Source: Ustulina deusta (taxonomy: Eukaryota > Ascomycota > Sordariomycetes > Xylariales > Xylariaceae). Taken from it: a DNA stretch of 64,000 nt. The DNA is taken from positions 496,001 through 560,000 of the forward strand of contig JAJNNX010000005.1 in NCBI GenBank assembly GCA_023159155.1. The letters run 5' to 3'. The notes beneath the pieces were generated by a model. That model ran no database searches. It saw only the letters and a program-made list of their open reading frames with translations, and was not told the origin of the DNA. Below are positions 45,545-57,839 of the stretch, in pieces. Position numbers and translations under genes: made by a program. Every line of letters begins with the position of its first letter. The first letter of the stretch is position 1.

Positions 45545-46242
45545 CTAAGCTAAAAGCGTCTCTAGATAGCTATCGAAGTTATCCGTCCTGGCTGCGGCAA
45601 GGTCAAGAGAGAACGTGCCATGCTCCGAATGGATGGCCAGCATTGTGTAGTTGTCAGCGGGATCGCCGACAGGGTATGGCGAAGCCGCCCAGGCAAGATT
45701 GATAGACGGGGAGTTAGGATCGAGCACTGTCTTGGAGCCGCCGTCGTGGACCCAAGAGGAGCAGCCCTTGCAGAGCGCTGTGATTGTCCAATGCGTCTCG
45801 TTTGTGACCGAGCCCTTAAGGACTGTGTATTCCGCACCGTCGTACGGCTCAGGAATCTCGTGCACACTTGAAAGGGGGCGGTCAGTTCAAATTCTATAGC
45901 TAGTGAGGAATGTGTTCCTTACGAAGCCCAACGAGAGGAGATGACTGATGTATTCCCATTCGCCCAGGCCATAGCAATTGTGTTGTTAATCATGTGTCCG
46001 CCAAATGCCAACCCGGCCCACTGGGCTGCTTTCGGGGCAACTATCTGGAGCAATATATCAAAAGGGCTAGCGGTCACATTCGGGATGGCCAGTCTGTAGG
46101 AGATGGATGCAATGCCGACTGTGCTACTCGAGTAGCAGACATCTGATTCAGGGTCGCAATACTGAGCGGATGGTGTCGCCGGCGCTGAGAGGCTCGCCCC
46201 GGTAAGAGCAACAACGGCTGTGACAATCTGAAGAAAACCCAT
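45545..46242 (-). CDS. Secreted AA8 (cellobiose dehydrogenase-type cytochrome) domain protein
   Basis: Two exons on the reverse strand, 46242–45923 and 45866–45545; the intron GTAAGG…TCAAG keeps phase (TC|T); 642 nt, 213 aa. Signal peptide MGFLQIVTAVVALTGASLSA. The mature protein is essentially a single CDH-type cytochrome/iron-reductase (AA8, DOMON-like) b-haem domain: YCDPESDVCYSSSTVGIASI, APKAAQWAGLAFGGHMINN with candidate haem ligand Met84, IAMAWANGNTSVISSRWAS, EYTVLKGSVTNETHWTITAL, LCKGCSSW (likely disulfide) and NYTMLAIHSEHGTFSLDL with His186 or His189 as the second ligand. No dehydrogenase or transmembrane part follows, so this is a stand-alone AA8 protein. Such secreted cytochromes may pass electrons to lytic polysaccharide monooxygenases or reduce iron; this is family inference. 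Confidence 0.83.
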
Positions 46243-47511
46243 GATGAGATAAAGGCAAGGGAGAAGCCTATGGCGGTGTGATGAAAGTGTAGTAGGTGGA
46301 TGGTTCTTGTTGGCGGCCAGACTTTATAAGCTGGGCCAATGGGTTCCGAAATGCTTGGGACTCGACTAATCTACAGAGAACCGAGGCTTTTACCCGCCGT
46401 GGGATTGCAGTCCCTTGCCTGTGACATGATCGTTTGCCATCCGCTCGCTCGGCAGTGACATTGACGATTGTCACCCATCCTTGGTAATTGGACAGCATTG
46501 ATAGGCAGACGACGTCTCTCCACTCGCCAGTGTATTAATCTACGAGTTTTGGCAAATCAGCCTTACTTACCAGCTGGGCATGATTTGCCAAGTTCAGGTA
46601 AAGCGGCTGAAGTCGATGGGGAGGGGGGTTCAGCACCCGGAGCATGGGCAGGGAGGCTATGCGCGACATGGTCGTGATGGATACTTGCCGAGCAAGGAAC
46701 CGACTTGGGTAGGGTATCGTGTTCTATTTCCTGTCAGGTGTTGTAGTATTACGAAGTATTGCTCACTTTGGACGATGTCAGTATTCTGGGATAAAGGAAC
46801 AAGCCCTCGGAGGATGATCTCCGGAGAGGACGCTAATTGGTCGGCAGGGCTCTGATATAGTTTCAATTCGTGATGAAATGACATTTACTATATTGACAGG
46901 CGTTCCGAATCCTCAGAGGAACGGCGCCTACGAATCTGGATTCTCTGGTTAAGCGCGTGTTTGGTAGAGCACTCCGAAGCAGATGTGGTTTAAGCGCGCT
47001 TGAAGCATTTCCCATCTAATAGACGCACGTAGACAGCACGCACAGGGTAGCAGCATATCCGAGACGTGGAAGGTTGGGCTGGGCGGATTGACGTTATTAG
47101 GCAGATGGTCCAGTTATACACCTACACTGATATGAATTTTTACCGTGATAGGATGCTGTGAGGTTGGCTGACTGCGAAGGTGTCGGATGAAGTCATTTGG
47201 ATATGGGGTAGGATATGGGGTTCTAGACGATCGGTACTAGGCACATGATGGCAGGAGTGGGGAATATATGATTGGTCCAAGCTCCCAGGCCCTCAGGTAC
47301 GTACATTACCGAAAGCAGCCTAGTCCCACCCCATGTATGATGAAATGCCGATTGGTACCAAGATCCCAGCGGGGCATTGAGCTTATCTTTATCAAGTCAA
47401 CAAGACTAGATACCCAGGCGTCAGAGTCCTGTCGATACCTCCCTAGTTTACTTGTGATTGACAGCATCAACACAACCCCTCCTCCATCGGCCCATCTTGA
47501 AATTCGACATC
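46243..47511. other. Intergenic, divergent promoters
   Basis: Lies between the AA8 gene and the CENP-W-like gene, which are transcribed away from each other. No gene supported. Confidence 0.5.
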
Positions 47512-47938
47512 ATGGCTCCAGGACAGAAGATGTACCCGCGGGCGACCGTCAAAAAAATTGTCAAGGCCCATTCGAAGTGCAACGTTAGCAAGAACGTAGA
47601 TGTTATGGTCAGCCCAGAAACCGCCCAAGTCACCGTGTCGCGTGTGTCTTGACGCGTCTAACAAATTGCGCTCCCGACAGATCTTCCTCGACTATGTCTT
47701 ATTCATGCAAACGTGCGATACTCCTCCGAAATAGACCTTCCGAAAAGCCAGTTTCTAATCATCGCAATAGACTAGTCAAAGAGGCCGCAATCGATTCGAA
47801 GCAAGCGGGCGAGCGCAACATCAGCGCCAAGAGTATCCGAAAAGTGACACCTGTATGTTCTACCTAGGTTGGTGATTTCACTTGTGGCCCAATTCCTAAC
47901 TATCGTGAAAGGACACCCTTAGCAAGTTTAAAGGGTGA
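47512..47938 (+). CDS. CENP-W-like histone-fold protein
   Basis: A 78-aa protein spread over four small exons: 47512–47607, 47681–47712, 47771–47852 and 47912–47938 (237 nt; all junctions in phase; introns GTCAGC…ACAG, GTGCGA…ATAG, GTATGT…AAAG). The order reads MAPGQKMYPRATVKKIVKAH, CNVSKNVDVM, IFLDYVLFMQTLVKEAAIDS, KQAGERNISAKSIRKVTP and DTLSKFKG: one complete histone fold (α1 ATVKKIVKAH, α2 VDVMIFLDYVLFMQTLVKEA, α3 ISAKSIRKVT). The shortness, the basic N-terminus and the LSKFKG end fit CENP-W (fission-yeast Wip1), which pairs with CENP-T in the constitutive centromere network at kinetochores. A generic CBF/NF-Y histone-fold protein is the alternative. The exon 2 of 32 nt makes the gene easy to miss. 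Confidence 0.82.
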
Positions 47939-49189
47939 AACGTCTGGACTTAGCACTTCATTAAACGAGCAAAACGACTCAACCGATCCAACCGGCCCAA
48001 CCAACCCAACCAACCTAACCGCCCATCCGATTCGGACCAACAAAGCGCGGCTGTCTACCAGAATACCCTGTTGCCAGTTATCAATCTATTAGACGCCTAA
48101 TGAGAGTGGGCACAGTGGATCCTGGCCACGAACATATTTCACGAGGCGACAGAACGTCTTGAATATTGTGCAAGCACGGCTTGCTGATCGCTGAATTCAG
48201 TCTGCCTCTATTCACTGGCGTAAATACTTGGCACGATACCGGAAAGGAACCAGCGGTTTCCAATGGGTCAGAGACTACGAAATCCTGATCTGGAGAGAGA
48301 GAGAGAGGGACTGTGGCGTACACCTAGTTAAAGCTTGGGGCAGTTGACAATCAATCATAATGCTGCTGTGCGGGGTATCCTAAGTAGCGCATCCTCGCCT
48401 TTGTGGTGAGGTAGAGAGAGTTCACAATACAATCTAGCTTTGATATGAGATAGGAAGAAGTCTTTCATGAAAGATGACGCGCCGAAAAGAAGGGTGTTCA
48501 AGCTGTAGCCCTCCACATGAAAGCTGTTGAGTGTGTACGTAGTTGCTATCCAATAGGTGGCATAGAATTCGGCCTAGTTCTCTGGTGTTCTAGACCAGCC
48601 CTCTGTTGGTTAGTAGGTAGTGTAGGTAGGTATACCTACCTTGTTTATGCTAGTATGGGGGTGCATTTCCGCATCCTTGGAAGCTTTTCAGACCCCAAAG
48701 ATACCTATAGGTACCTAGTCTGTGTGCAACCAGGTACCGCTGACCAGGTACAGTTGGACCTCAGGCCAGGGAAAGCAAAAGCAGCGTCAAAAAAACCGAT
48801 TTCGTCCCTACACAAACATTACAACCATCCTCCGTGAATCACAACTCCCTGCCTCCCTGCTGCAAACGCACCACTCCTCTCCCACATCCTAAGAAAACAG
48901 TTTCTACCCGGCCTGCAAGATTGCGATACCCAAACCTCTCTCTCTACCTTGTCAATCCGCTCGAACAAAAGAAGAAAAATAGATAGAAAAAAAGGATAGT
49001 TACATAGTTCTTGTCTTGGCCTGCACTCCCCCACCCTCGATCGTTTTCGTCACGCGAACAAGGCGGCCTGCCCAGCAACACCACCACCTCTGCTCGCCAA
49101 CGCTCGACCACGGCCCCTCAGCCATACGTACAAACCCCCAGCCCGCACACATCCCGGATTCGACGTTCGCTACGCGCTCCCTTCCCGCA
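47939..49189. other. Intergenic with TACCTAGGTA motifs
   Basis: Holds CCAACC-type short repeats at about 47985–48020 and an AGGTAGGTATACCTACC palindrome near 48617–48640. The last 350 bases (48830–49189) are C/T-rich and look like the leader of the YAG7-like gene. Confidence 0.5.
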
Positions 49190-50895
49190 ATGCCGTCTTC
49201 CGCTGTCCAGAACCCTCCTGCCTCAGCCGAGTCTAAGTCTGCTAAGAAGAAGAAGGCCAAAGCCGAGCGCACCGAGTCTCCAGCTCCCTCTGCCTCGCCC
49301 GCCCCCGAGAACGCTGTCTCCGTTTCCGCCGCCGATGCCTCAGATGACAGCTTTGAAAGTGCTTACATTCGAGAACTGCAGAAGTACGCCGTGCACTTCC
49401 CTCGCTGTCTTCCCCTCTGCTTGTCGCTGTTTGTCTAACCCGAGAGCTAGGAACATTCGCAATGTCAATAAGAAAATCGTAAGTCGCCTCATCACTTGCA
49501 CTTCAACGGCACAAGCTCCTCAAACTCGCTCAAACTCTCTCAACTTCATGTCAGAAAAAGACGAAATAGAATTGACAGAATCTTCAGGCCAATGCCGCCA
49601 AAACCGACCCCATCATCGATCAGCACAAGGACAAGTCTCTTGATGAGCTTGTCGCAGCCAGAATCATCAACATCGACCAGCGAACCCAACGTCTGAAGAA
49701 ACCCCAACTCGAGGCCCAGCTAGTCCAGTACGAAGACCAACTCGCGCAGTACAAGAAGGTCGACGAGGACTATCGAACCCGCTCTGCCGCTGAGAAGCTC
49801 GCCCTCGAGAAGACATTGACCGAGAAGTTTGAAAAGGAGAAGGCAGATGCCATCAGCGAGCTCACCGAGAAAGCTGCCGCCGATGGTAAACAGTATTTGC
49901 ATGATAGTCTCTTGGCCCTGTCTCAATTTCTTCGCCTCGCTGCTGCCCGTAGATCGGAGGAGGCCGATGGTGGTCTTGACGAGAACATGGCTTTGGAAGG
50001 TGTTCTCCTTAACGTGTATTCAGGCGACGAGCACGCCGTTTCAACTATGCACAAACTCATCGAAGGCTCCTCTGAGGCCACTCGCAGTGTGGCTGGCGAT
50101 GAGCTGCAAACGACTTGTGAGCTGCCCAAGCATGACAAAGCTTCGTCGTATAAACTAACAACTGTGTAGATGGTCAGGTCAAGACTGCGGCTGCCGCTTA
50201 TATCAGCCCTTTCGCCGCCGCCGAGGCTGCACCTGAGATAACTGAGACTGTCGCGGAATCCACCGCCGCCGTCGAAACCGACCCAACCATTGCCCACGCC
50301 GGTTTGACCGAGATTGATAGCACGGGAGCTACCGAACCTCTGACGAACGGCCATATCGAACCCGCACCCCAGTCTGGGGCCCCCGCCAACGCCGACGTCT
50401 CTGACAACGCTGCCAACGCTGCTGCGGGATCTGAATGGGATGGTAACAATACAATGAGCTCCTCTATCACCCAAGAGGGTTGGGTGGAAGTTCCCCGTGA
50501 CCCCACAGAAACCGAGACTGGCTTGACAGCCACTCCCGCGGCCACCAGCAATGTGCAGTCCTGGGCCGATGATCAACCCGAGAACCCGCCTGAAGTAAGT
50601 GATGCTCCGAATCGAGCGGATAGCGACTAGATCGTGTCCGGTGCCATGCTCCCAACATCCTACTCACTAATGATAACAGCAGGTGGCCGCTTCGACCGAT
50701 GCTAACGATGGCTTTCATCAGGTCCATCGCAACCGTCCCCGCGGTCATGACCGTGAAGGTGGTTGGAGAGGACGAGGCCGGGGAGACTACCGGGGCGGTC
50801 ATCGTGGCGGCCACCACGAAGGTCGAGGTGGACGTGGACGAGGACGCGGCCGTGGAAATGCGATGCGGGGTCGACCGCGACCCGAGGAGTCCTAG
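49190..50895 (+). CDS. YAG7-like protein with RGG box
   Basis: Five exons: 49190–49383, 49451–49478 (28 nt), 49588–50116, 50170–50594 and 50683–50895; 1389 nt, 462 aa; all phases agree. The N-terminus is Ala/Ser/Lys-rich (SAKKKKAKAERTESPAPSAS). The conserved YAG7 core follows: DSFESAYIRELQKNIRNVNK, DPIIDQHKDKSLDELVAARI, QRTQRLKKPQLEAQLVQYED and a Glu/Lys-rich coiled coil, then an acidic Ala/Thr-rich disordered region with SSSITQEGWVEVPRDPTETE. The C-terminus is an RGG/RG box (GGWRGRGRGDYRGGHRGGHH and onward), typical of RNA binding. Yeast Yag7 is a poorly understood telomere/RNA-linked protein; a role in RNA or mRNP handling is inferred from the RGG box. Exon 5 starts at a tandem acceptor (CAGCAG), so isoforms may differ by one Gln. 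Confidence 0.85.
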
Positions 50896-52258
50896 AAAAT
50901 TCATCGCCGCGCGTGGGCTCGTCGATTACCGGGCAGTCTCTTCCAGAGATCTTACCGCTACCAACGACTGTAGTCCCATCACTTTGATGGGCTACTCACG
51001 CCTTGATCCCATTATATCGCTGTACACTAGATTTCTGTCTTACTGTCAAAGTGCAGCCCCAGGCATGAGGTCGCATGTAGGGAAAAGCATTGGCGCATGT
51101 GAAACGATTGATTCTTGTTGGGCCAGCCATCATTTCAGGAGCGGAAAAGGACGGGCATTCAAACTGGCGTCGACGTCCCATGATTTCTGAGTGGGAAAGG
51201 ATCCTGTTTGTTTGTACAATAATTCTGATAGCATTTACGGGACGAATTATTTCCGTGTAAAGGGCTGTGATATCAGTGAAGCATAATAATGACTTCACAG
51301 TGACTGCTCATCGATAACATCTTGTGATGGCAATGTTGAAACCACGACATTTCTATCAATGCATAGCTCTCAACTTAGCTAGCCGAGAGAACTCAATCAT
51401 CCTGAGAGGATATGAAGATTTAGTCAACTTGAAGATTTCATGGCGGAGTCTTGCTTATCCCATCGTTGATCGCATTGTGACAATTAACACTGCAGAGCAG
51501 CACAGGTGACACGACTATACGAATAGGAGAAAGGGGAAAAAAAGGGGAACCGCTAACGGTAATGTTGGCGAAATTGAAATGCGACCAATATCCTTCCGAA
51601 GGAAGCGAAGAAAAAGCAAAAGAATAAAGCGAAGGTGGTTTCTAGCCATTAGGCTAATCAGTATTTGGTCTTTGCTACTTCGCCGGGAACTAGACATCTA
51701 TTCGTATCTATGAAGAACAAGAGTACCTAGGCTAGTAAAATGGGGGGGCTTTTATGCACCTGCCTGACATCTCGTCGTAGCTCGTCATGAGCTTCTAGGC
51801 AGAAGCTCTTTGTTCCTATGCCAGCGGGAATTTGGATTCTTCAATACGAACAAGATCTAACTGCCGAGATTACCCCCCTTTTTAGGTATGATACCCGTTC
51901 GTTGGACTGCGACACGTACTAGACTTTGTACGCTAGTGCGCCTAGATGGTGATAGGTACAGATCAAACGTGAGAGATATCCAATCCAATGGGCTATTTCA
52001 CAATTTCAGTGCCTCGAGACCCGAAGCCGGGCCGAATCCGTCACATCTGGGTGGCCGATTCTCCTGCTTTTTTTTTTCTCACTTAGGTCTTCTACGTATG
52101 CGAGCAACCACTCACATTTCATCAGATCTGCTGGTCGGCGTGGGAAAGTAAATTCATGGTCATTGGGGGCGTCCCCTCAAGTAGGTAGGCCAATGAATGC
52201 TAACTATTCCATGGATAAATATAGGGCTCTGATCTTACGTAACTAATCTGCCCCTCGA
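50896..52258. other. Convergent 3' flanks, no gene recognised
   Basis: Downstream of the YAG7-like and aminopeptidase genes. Only short ORFs; a GAGTACCTAGG motif occurs near 51721. Confidence 0.5.
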
Positions 52259-55070
52259 CTAGTTCACGTATCCGTTCACTTTGAACCATTCTTTCAGAAC
52301 ATCAGCGTCTCGCAGGTAATAAGCAGCGCGCCCGCGGACAGCATCCTTGACTTGCTCTAGAGTGCGATCGAAGCTGCTGGTGTCCTTGTCCTCGAAGAAT
52401 TGGTCTATCTCAGTAATGTATTTGTCGTCTACAAACCTGCTGAGGGATACCTTAACAAAGCGATCCAGTACTACTGGGTTCGCCATCTTGGTTGTTAGCT
52501 TGCTCCAGTTCTCCCGAATATAATCCCACTGGATGTTGCGGGCAGACGAATTGGCTGCCAAAGAACCACAAAGAGAGTGCATGTCTCCAGACGGGACTGA
52601 CTCCGATGCTGGAGCCGGAGGTGAAAGATCAAAGAGGAATGGCAATAGTTCCTTCTTGATGATCTCGGGATCTCGAGCTTGACCTAGAGAAGAGAGGCAG
52701 ACCTCCTTGCCATCAATGGAGGAACCACTATACCACTCCTTCTTGAGAACTTTGACCGCTTCAGCAGGTTTGATTTTGATGGCGGTACGGTAAACAACTG
52801 TCCTTAGACTTGGATAGAAGGTAGTTCCCTGTGAAACCCAAGCATCAAACAGAGAAAGGGCCTTCTCAGTCACCCTAAAACACGATGGTTGGTTAGTCAA
52901 GACAATGATTGATATCCTGGTTGGAGGTTCAAAGAGTGTATGGGAGAGAAGAATGTTCGTTGACTCACCCTGGGTGTCCATTGGCGGCCGCATGCAAAAG
53001 TAGCCTCTTTCGAAGCATCCCTGTTAGATAGTCCTCGTTTTCAGAGAATTCCCACCCGATCTTCTCTACTGCATTGTTAACTAGTTTCAAGGAGAAGTTC
53101 TCAAGGCCCTGCTTGATGAGATCGTCTTGGCCGAAAATAGACTTTAGCGTGCCTAGCGAATCAAGGACTTGGGACCAGACAAGGTAGTTGGTTTCTCCGC
53201 TAAAACCCTGGATGAAGGAAAGTAGGGCTGTAGGGGAGCCGTAACCTGAAAAGGCCAAGTCGGCTGTAGAGCCAATAATAGATATCTTATCCTCGTTACT
53301 CAAGCGGTCAAGCTGAGTGCCAAGCTTAGCAAGACGGGCAGGAGGATAATTGGTTCGGAAAAACCCGGTGGCGTTGCTGTTGAGCTTATAGAAGTCGTCG
53401 TCGATATCCCTTATAGTTGTATCTCTCTCGGTCAATGCGAGAGTCTGTATACTTTGCTCCCCAACCTTGCCTTGAAGCCCAAGTGGAACCCACCATACTG
53501 TTTCATCCTCTTCAGGCTTAACGTCGCCGGTTGACAGGAAACGGTTTTGTTTGATGGAAATTTGACCAGGCTCTTCGGCAACGGTGATCAAGGGATGGCC
53601 AATCTTCTCGATCCAACTGTCCATCAGTTCGGGAACGTTAGCCCCCGAAGCCTCGGACAGGGCCTGCCATAGATATTCTGTCTTAGCATTCCCGTATGCG
53701 TGCTTCCTCAGGTACACCCCAACGCCTTTGAGGAAGGTCTTTTCTCCCAGATGGTTCACCAACATGCGAAGAGTAGAGCATCCTTTGAGGTAGCTGATAT
53801 GATCAAAGATCTGATTGACATCGAGGGCATCCTGGACCGGGACATGAACGGGGTGAGAGGCACGCATGCCATCAAGCTTGAATGCCATCTCCATACCTTC
53901 GTTGACGAATTGGGCCCAGACTTGCCAGTCGGGATGGAACTCGTTAACAGCGTACCAGCCAGCCCAGGTTGCAAAAGATTCGTTGAGCCACAGCTCATCC
54001 CACCAGTCCATGGTAACAAGATTACCAAACCACTGATGGGCTAACTCATGCGCAACGACGTAAGCGACCCTATTTTTGTATCTCGCATCGGAGGTCTTCT
54101 CGTCGAAAAGGACAGCGGTGGTGCGGTATGTTACCAGACCCCAGTTCTCCATTGCGCCGTGGGTGAACTCATGCACAGCCAGCAAGTCAGACTTGGGAAG
54201 GGGATAATCGATACCAAAACTTTCCGAAAAGAGGTCAATGGTCTTGGGGGCATGTTCCAGCGCCCAGCGACCCTGTTCCTTCAATCCTCGAGTAGTGTAC
54301 ACGCGCACGGGAAGCTGCTTTCCGTTATAGCGACGCTCCGTGAAAGCCTCCACATACTCAAAATCTCCCACTGCCCAAGCCAGAAGATAAGTGCTCATTA
54401 TTGGGGTGCGTTCGAACAACACCGTTTGGAAGCCATCGCGATTTTTGTTCACACTCTTGACAGGCATATTAGACAGCGCTACTTGGTCCTCAGGGACCTC
54501 GATCTGAAAGTCGAATGTCGCCTTAAGCCGGGGCTCGTCGAAGCAAGGGAATGCCCTTCGAGCATCACAAGCTTCAAACTGAGTAGAGAACATGTAGTGG
54601 AAAGCATCATCCTTAGGAACGGATGCGGCCGCGGGGACGACGGGCTTGTACTTGCTCCTATAGAAACCAGCCATGTCATTGTTGATAGTACCCTTGAATG
54701 AGATGGCTAAGGTAGCTTGTTGTGAGGCGGGAATTTCCTCGGCAAATTGAAGCGTTGCGCGCTGCTTCTTTTCATCATAGCTGAAGGTTGACGTCTGGAA
54801 AGATTGAGCAGATTTGCCGGTATCAACAGTAACTTCAGCCGTCTCAAGGATCAAATCAAGCGAATTAACGATAATCTCCTTAATAGGCTCGGCAATAGAG
54901 ACATTAATTCTTTTATGGTGGTTAGGCCCCAGAGATTACGGAAACAGTAAAGCTCGAGTTACTCACGAGACGTGTCCTTGGTAAGACCAATCTTCAAAGT
55001 TCATGGATGCGATAGAGAGGTCATAGTGGGAGGGCTTGACGATGCCAGGGAGAATATCGCGGTCCGTCAT
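52259..55070 (-). CDS. APE2: M1 zinc aminopeptidase (Ape2/Aap1 type)
   Basis: Gluzincin aminopeptidase that removes N-terminal residues from peptides. Three exons on the reverse strand: 55070–54967, 54909–52969 and 52874–52259 (2661 nt, 886 aa); introns GTGAGT…AAAG and GTGAGT…TTAG keep phase. The N-terminal domain begins MTDRDILPGIVKPSHYDLSI. The substrate-binding exopeptidase motif GAMEN is at about 286–290 (VHEFTHGAMENWGLVTYR). The zinc site HELAH is at 322–326 with the third ligand Glu at about 345 (LWLNESFATWAG). The C-terminal ERAP1-like helical domain follows, with VTEKALSLFDAWVSQGT and a tail ending NGYVN. All catalytic parts are present. Upstream of 55070 the frame stays open to an ATG at 55472, adding 134 basic, Ser/Arg-rich residues that could be a mitochondrial targeting extension, as known for longer Ape2 forms; both starts are possible. 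Confidence 0.95.
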
Positions 55071-56719
55071 GATGGATGACGGGATTATGGCGGAACAGGA
55101 GACTCTAGAGGTGGTGGAAAACTGGCGTGGTGAAGAGAGAAGAAGGGGAAGAGTCGCCCCTCGTGAGCATTGAGTTCGGTGGTGGGGTGTTCGGATGTGG
55201 CACGGTTGTGCTGGAACAGAATTGGCAGGTGGCGAGACACGTAGAGTAGTAGTTTGGCCAACAGCACGATGCTGGGTATGAGTGTAGCGGGTGTTACACT
55301 GGAATGACAAGACGGCGGTTGTTTTTGGCCAATGCCTCGAGCCGACTGACGAGAAGTGACCTTTCAATTGTGTGACATAGCTGCCCCTCTTGTGGTAGGT
55401 CATGGCTGTGCTACCACTGCGACCTCCCAAGAGGGGAACTCCAAATCGGGTTAGCTGGCCAATGAAAGCCATGAGGCCATTAGACGTGTCGTATCACGGT
55501 GGGACCAAACTGGAACAAAAAGGTAAAATTGATGCCGCCAAGAGACAGACAGGCCGACAGAAGGAAGAAGAAAAAAAATGATCAGAACCTTCTAGCCGCA
55601 CTCTAGTATGTCTAGCAGCAGTATCAGCAGTATCAGCAGTAGTTGCACAATCTCTTTGGTTGTGTGGTCTTGCTTTTACATGACTTTGGGGATATCATCT
55701 CTAAAAAAGACTTCTGTAGACATGCATCTTCAGCTCAGATTTTGAGTTTGGGTCTGCTGAGGGTGCTCAAAGAAAGTAGCGAGGGCAGGAACAATAAGAA
55801 GGCAATGAACGACGAGCGGATCAATTCGATAGGTCTCAGAAAGAAAGCTGAGTGTCAGGCAAAATTGGATGGAGAGATACAAGAATGGATCATTATTAAA
55901 AATACCTAAGGGCATTCGGTACCTAAGGCACCGAGAATTCACGATGAGTTGGAAGATGAACCCCAACGTCAAAGATCATCTGTTGCCGCGGGCAGAGACT
56001 CATGAGTGCTGGTAGCGCTGTTCCTTATCAAGATACCCCGAGATTCCATATCTGTATACATACTACCTCTTTGAAGAATATGTGGTGCTTATATACATAA
56101 TGGGTTCTGGAGAGCACCATGCTAGGTACCTAGGTACTTATGCCAGGTGCACTGAAACAAGGCATGACAGACACCCTAGCATGCCGCTAATCACGAAAGG
56201 GGAAATCTATTTTGATCCAATATCACTGCATGGTTATGCCCGGCAAATGCAGAGCTGAACAAGGATTGGGAAACAACTAGCTCGCATACGTCAATCAGCA
56301 GGTATTTCTGCCCATGCTACACGCTGGTTGAGAGGTATGGACAGCCAGAATGCGGAATACGCGGAGGCATCAACCTCGACTCATCCCACGCGCCGACACC
56401 AGGCAAGAGAGCACCGTCGCCGATTGCTGAGGTCAAGCCGCACCACGACTGCTGCACACGAGGCCCACGAAGATGAGGGCAGCGCATATGACGAGCGGCG
56501 ACAGCTAGACATTTCACCTGATGCTAGATGGCCATTCCAGGCACCTGAAGGTCGGTTCTCCCAATTGCAAATCCTGCCTCCACCCCTCACCAGACAAGCC
56601 GCATCCCCCTCTCACCACCACATTCGCCCTTACATACACAAACTTCTCCCAACCTCGCTTTTCGGCACATCAAACCTTGACTTCCCTTCTATCTCTGTTT
56701 TGGGATAAAAGACGCAATC
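55071..56719. other. Promoter interval between aminopeptidase and APC10 genes
   Basis: Divergent promoters. The first 400 bases (to 55472) are the possible N-terminal extension of the aminopeptidase. A short CAGCAGTATCAG repeat is at 55614–55642 and a CTAGGTACCTAGGTACTTA palindrome near 56124–56141. No separate gene supported. Confidence 0.5.
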
Positions 56720-57839
56720 ATGCCCCCCCTCGGAGAATCGCTGAGAGCGCCTTCACCTCTCATAGATTCTCGATGGCGTGTTGTTCGAGGGAATCGTGCT
56801 CTTCCACTGGATCAAACTTGGGCACGTGACCAACCCCGAGAAGAAGAGGGTATTACCACACGCGAAATGTCGCTGAGTCCATTCTCCCAGCTCTTTGCTG
56901 ATATCCTCACAGAGCGTATGACCAGACAGGAGCTACTCCATCCCCCGACTCGAGGATTCACGGGCAGCGATGATGGAGATCTTGATGTAGATGCGGGTGT
57001 CGATGCCCAGGCCCACCACATGGAAGGTGGCGAGGGTGACGCAGACCATGATGCAAGCGAGGTTGAGGAGGTCGACGAGGCAGAGGAAGAGGAGGAGCAG
57101 CCGTTCGACGCCAGCGCTGTCGGCTTGAAGGAAATTAGCAATCTTGCTAGTTTTATCGTCAGCAGCTACAAGCCCGGATGTGGTGTGAAGGAACTCCGCG
57201 ACGACGATGTCAATCAATACTGGCAGTATGCTTACGCTTACGCTATTTGACACTCTTTTGGTCACTAACGTCTATTCCAGATCAGACGGGCCTCAGCCTC
57301 ATCGCCTGAATATACACTTCATCAAGCGAGTTGAGATCCGAGCATTGCGGCTCTATCTAGACTACGAGCTCGACGAGAGCTATACGCCTACGAAGATTCA
57401 AATCACAGCCGGCACAGGCCCTAATCTCACCATTCCATTCACCACCATGGAGTTGAATGCGCCCAAAGGCTGGATCGATGTTCCGATTGCGGGTGCCGGA
57501 GGTGGCCCTGACGGCAATTCGCTTTGCTGCTTTTTTGTGAGAGTGATCATTCTTGAGAACCACCAGAACGGCAAGGACACGCATATCCGGGGTATCAAAG
57601 TGTACGCGCTGGACGAAGGCGCTGACACGATCGACAACAATCCTATCGACGACATTGTGAACGATCTTGAGGACTACCGCCTACGTGTAAAGCGCATGAG
57701 CCTTGGTGACAGCGATGAGGACACTCGAATGCACCTTGACGGACAGGTACGAAAGCGCAAGGCCAACGCCAAGAAGCACGCACCAGGAGACGGCGGACTC
57801 AGCATCCCCGACTTCATGAGGGAGCCGGAGATCCGTTAG
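56720..57839 (+). CDS. DOC1: Anaphase-promoting complex subunit APC10/Doc1
   Basis: Processivity and substrate-recognition subunit of the APC/C ubiquitin ligase. Two exons, 56720–57225 and 57281–57839; the intron GTATGC…CCAG keeps phase (CA|A); 354 aa. The N-terminal 140 residues are disordered and acidic (AEEEEEQPFDASAVGL). The DOC domain covers about 143–300: KEISNLASFIVSSYKPGCGV, ELRDDDVNQYWQSDGPQPHR, LNIHFIKRVEIRALRLYLDY, DESYTPTKIQITAGTGPNL, GWIDVPI, CCFFVRVIILENHQNGKDTH and IRGIKVYAL. The protein ends in Ile-Arg (MREPEIR), the IR tail that docks onto TPR subunits such as Cdc27/APC3. Longer than yeast Doc1 because of the N-terminal extension, which is usual in filamentous fungi. Confidence 0.96.

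Noticed and set aside
49923..50576. 217-codon reverse ORF
   Set aside because: Antisense to exons 3 and 4 of the YAG7-like gene.
54048..54701. 217-codon forward ORF
   Set aside because: Antisense shadow of the aminopeptidase exon carrying GAMEN and HELAH.
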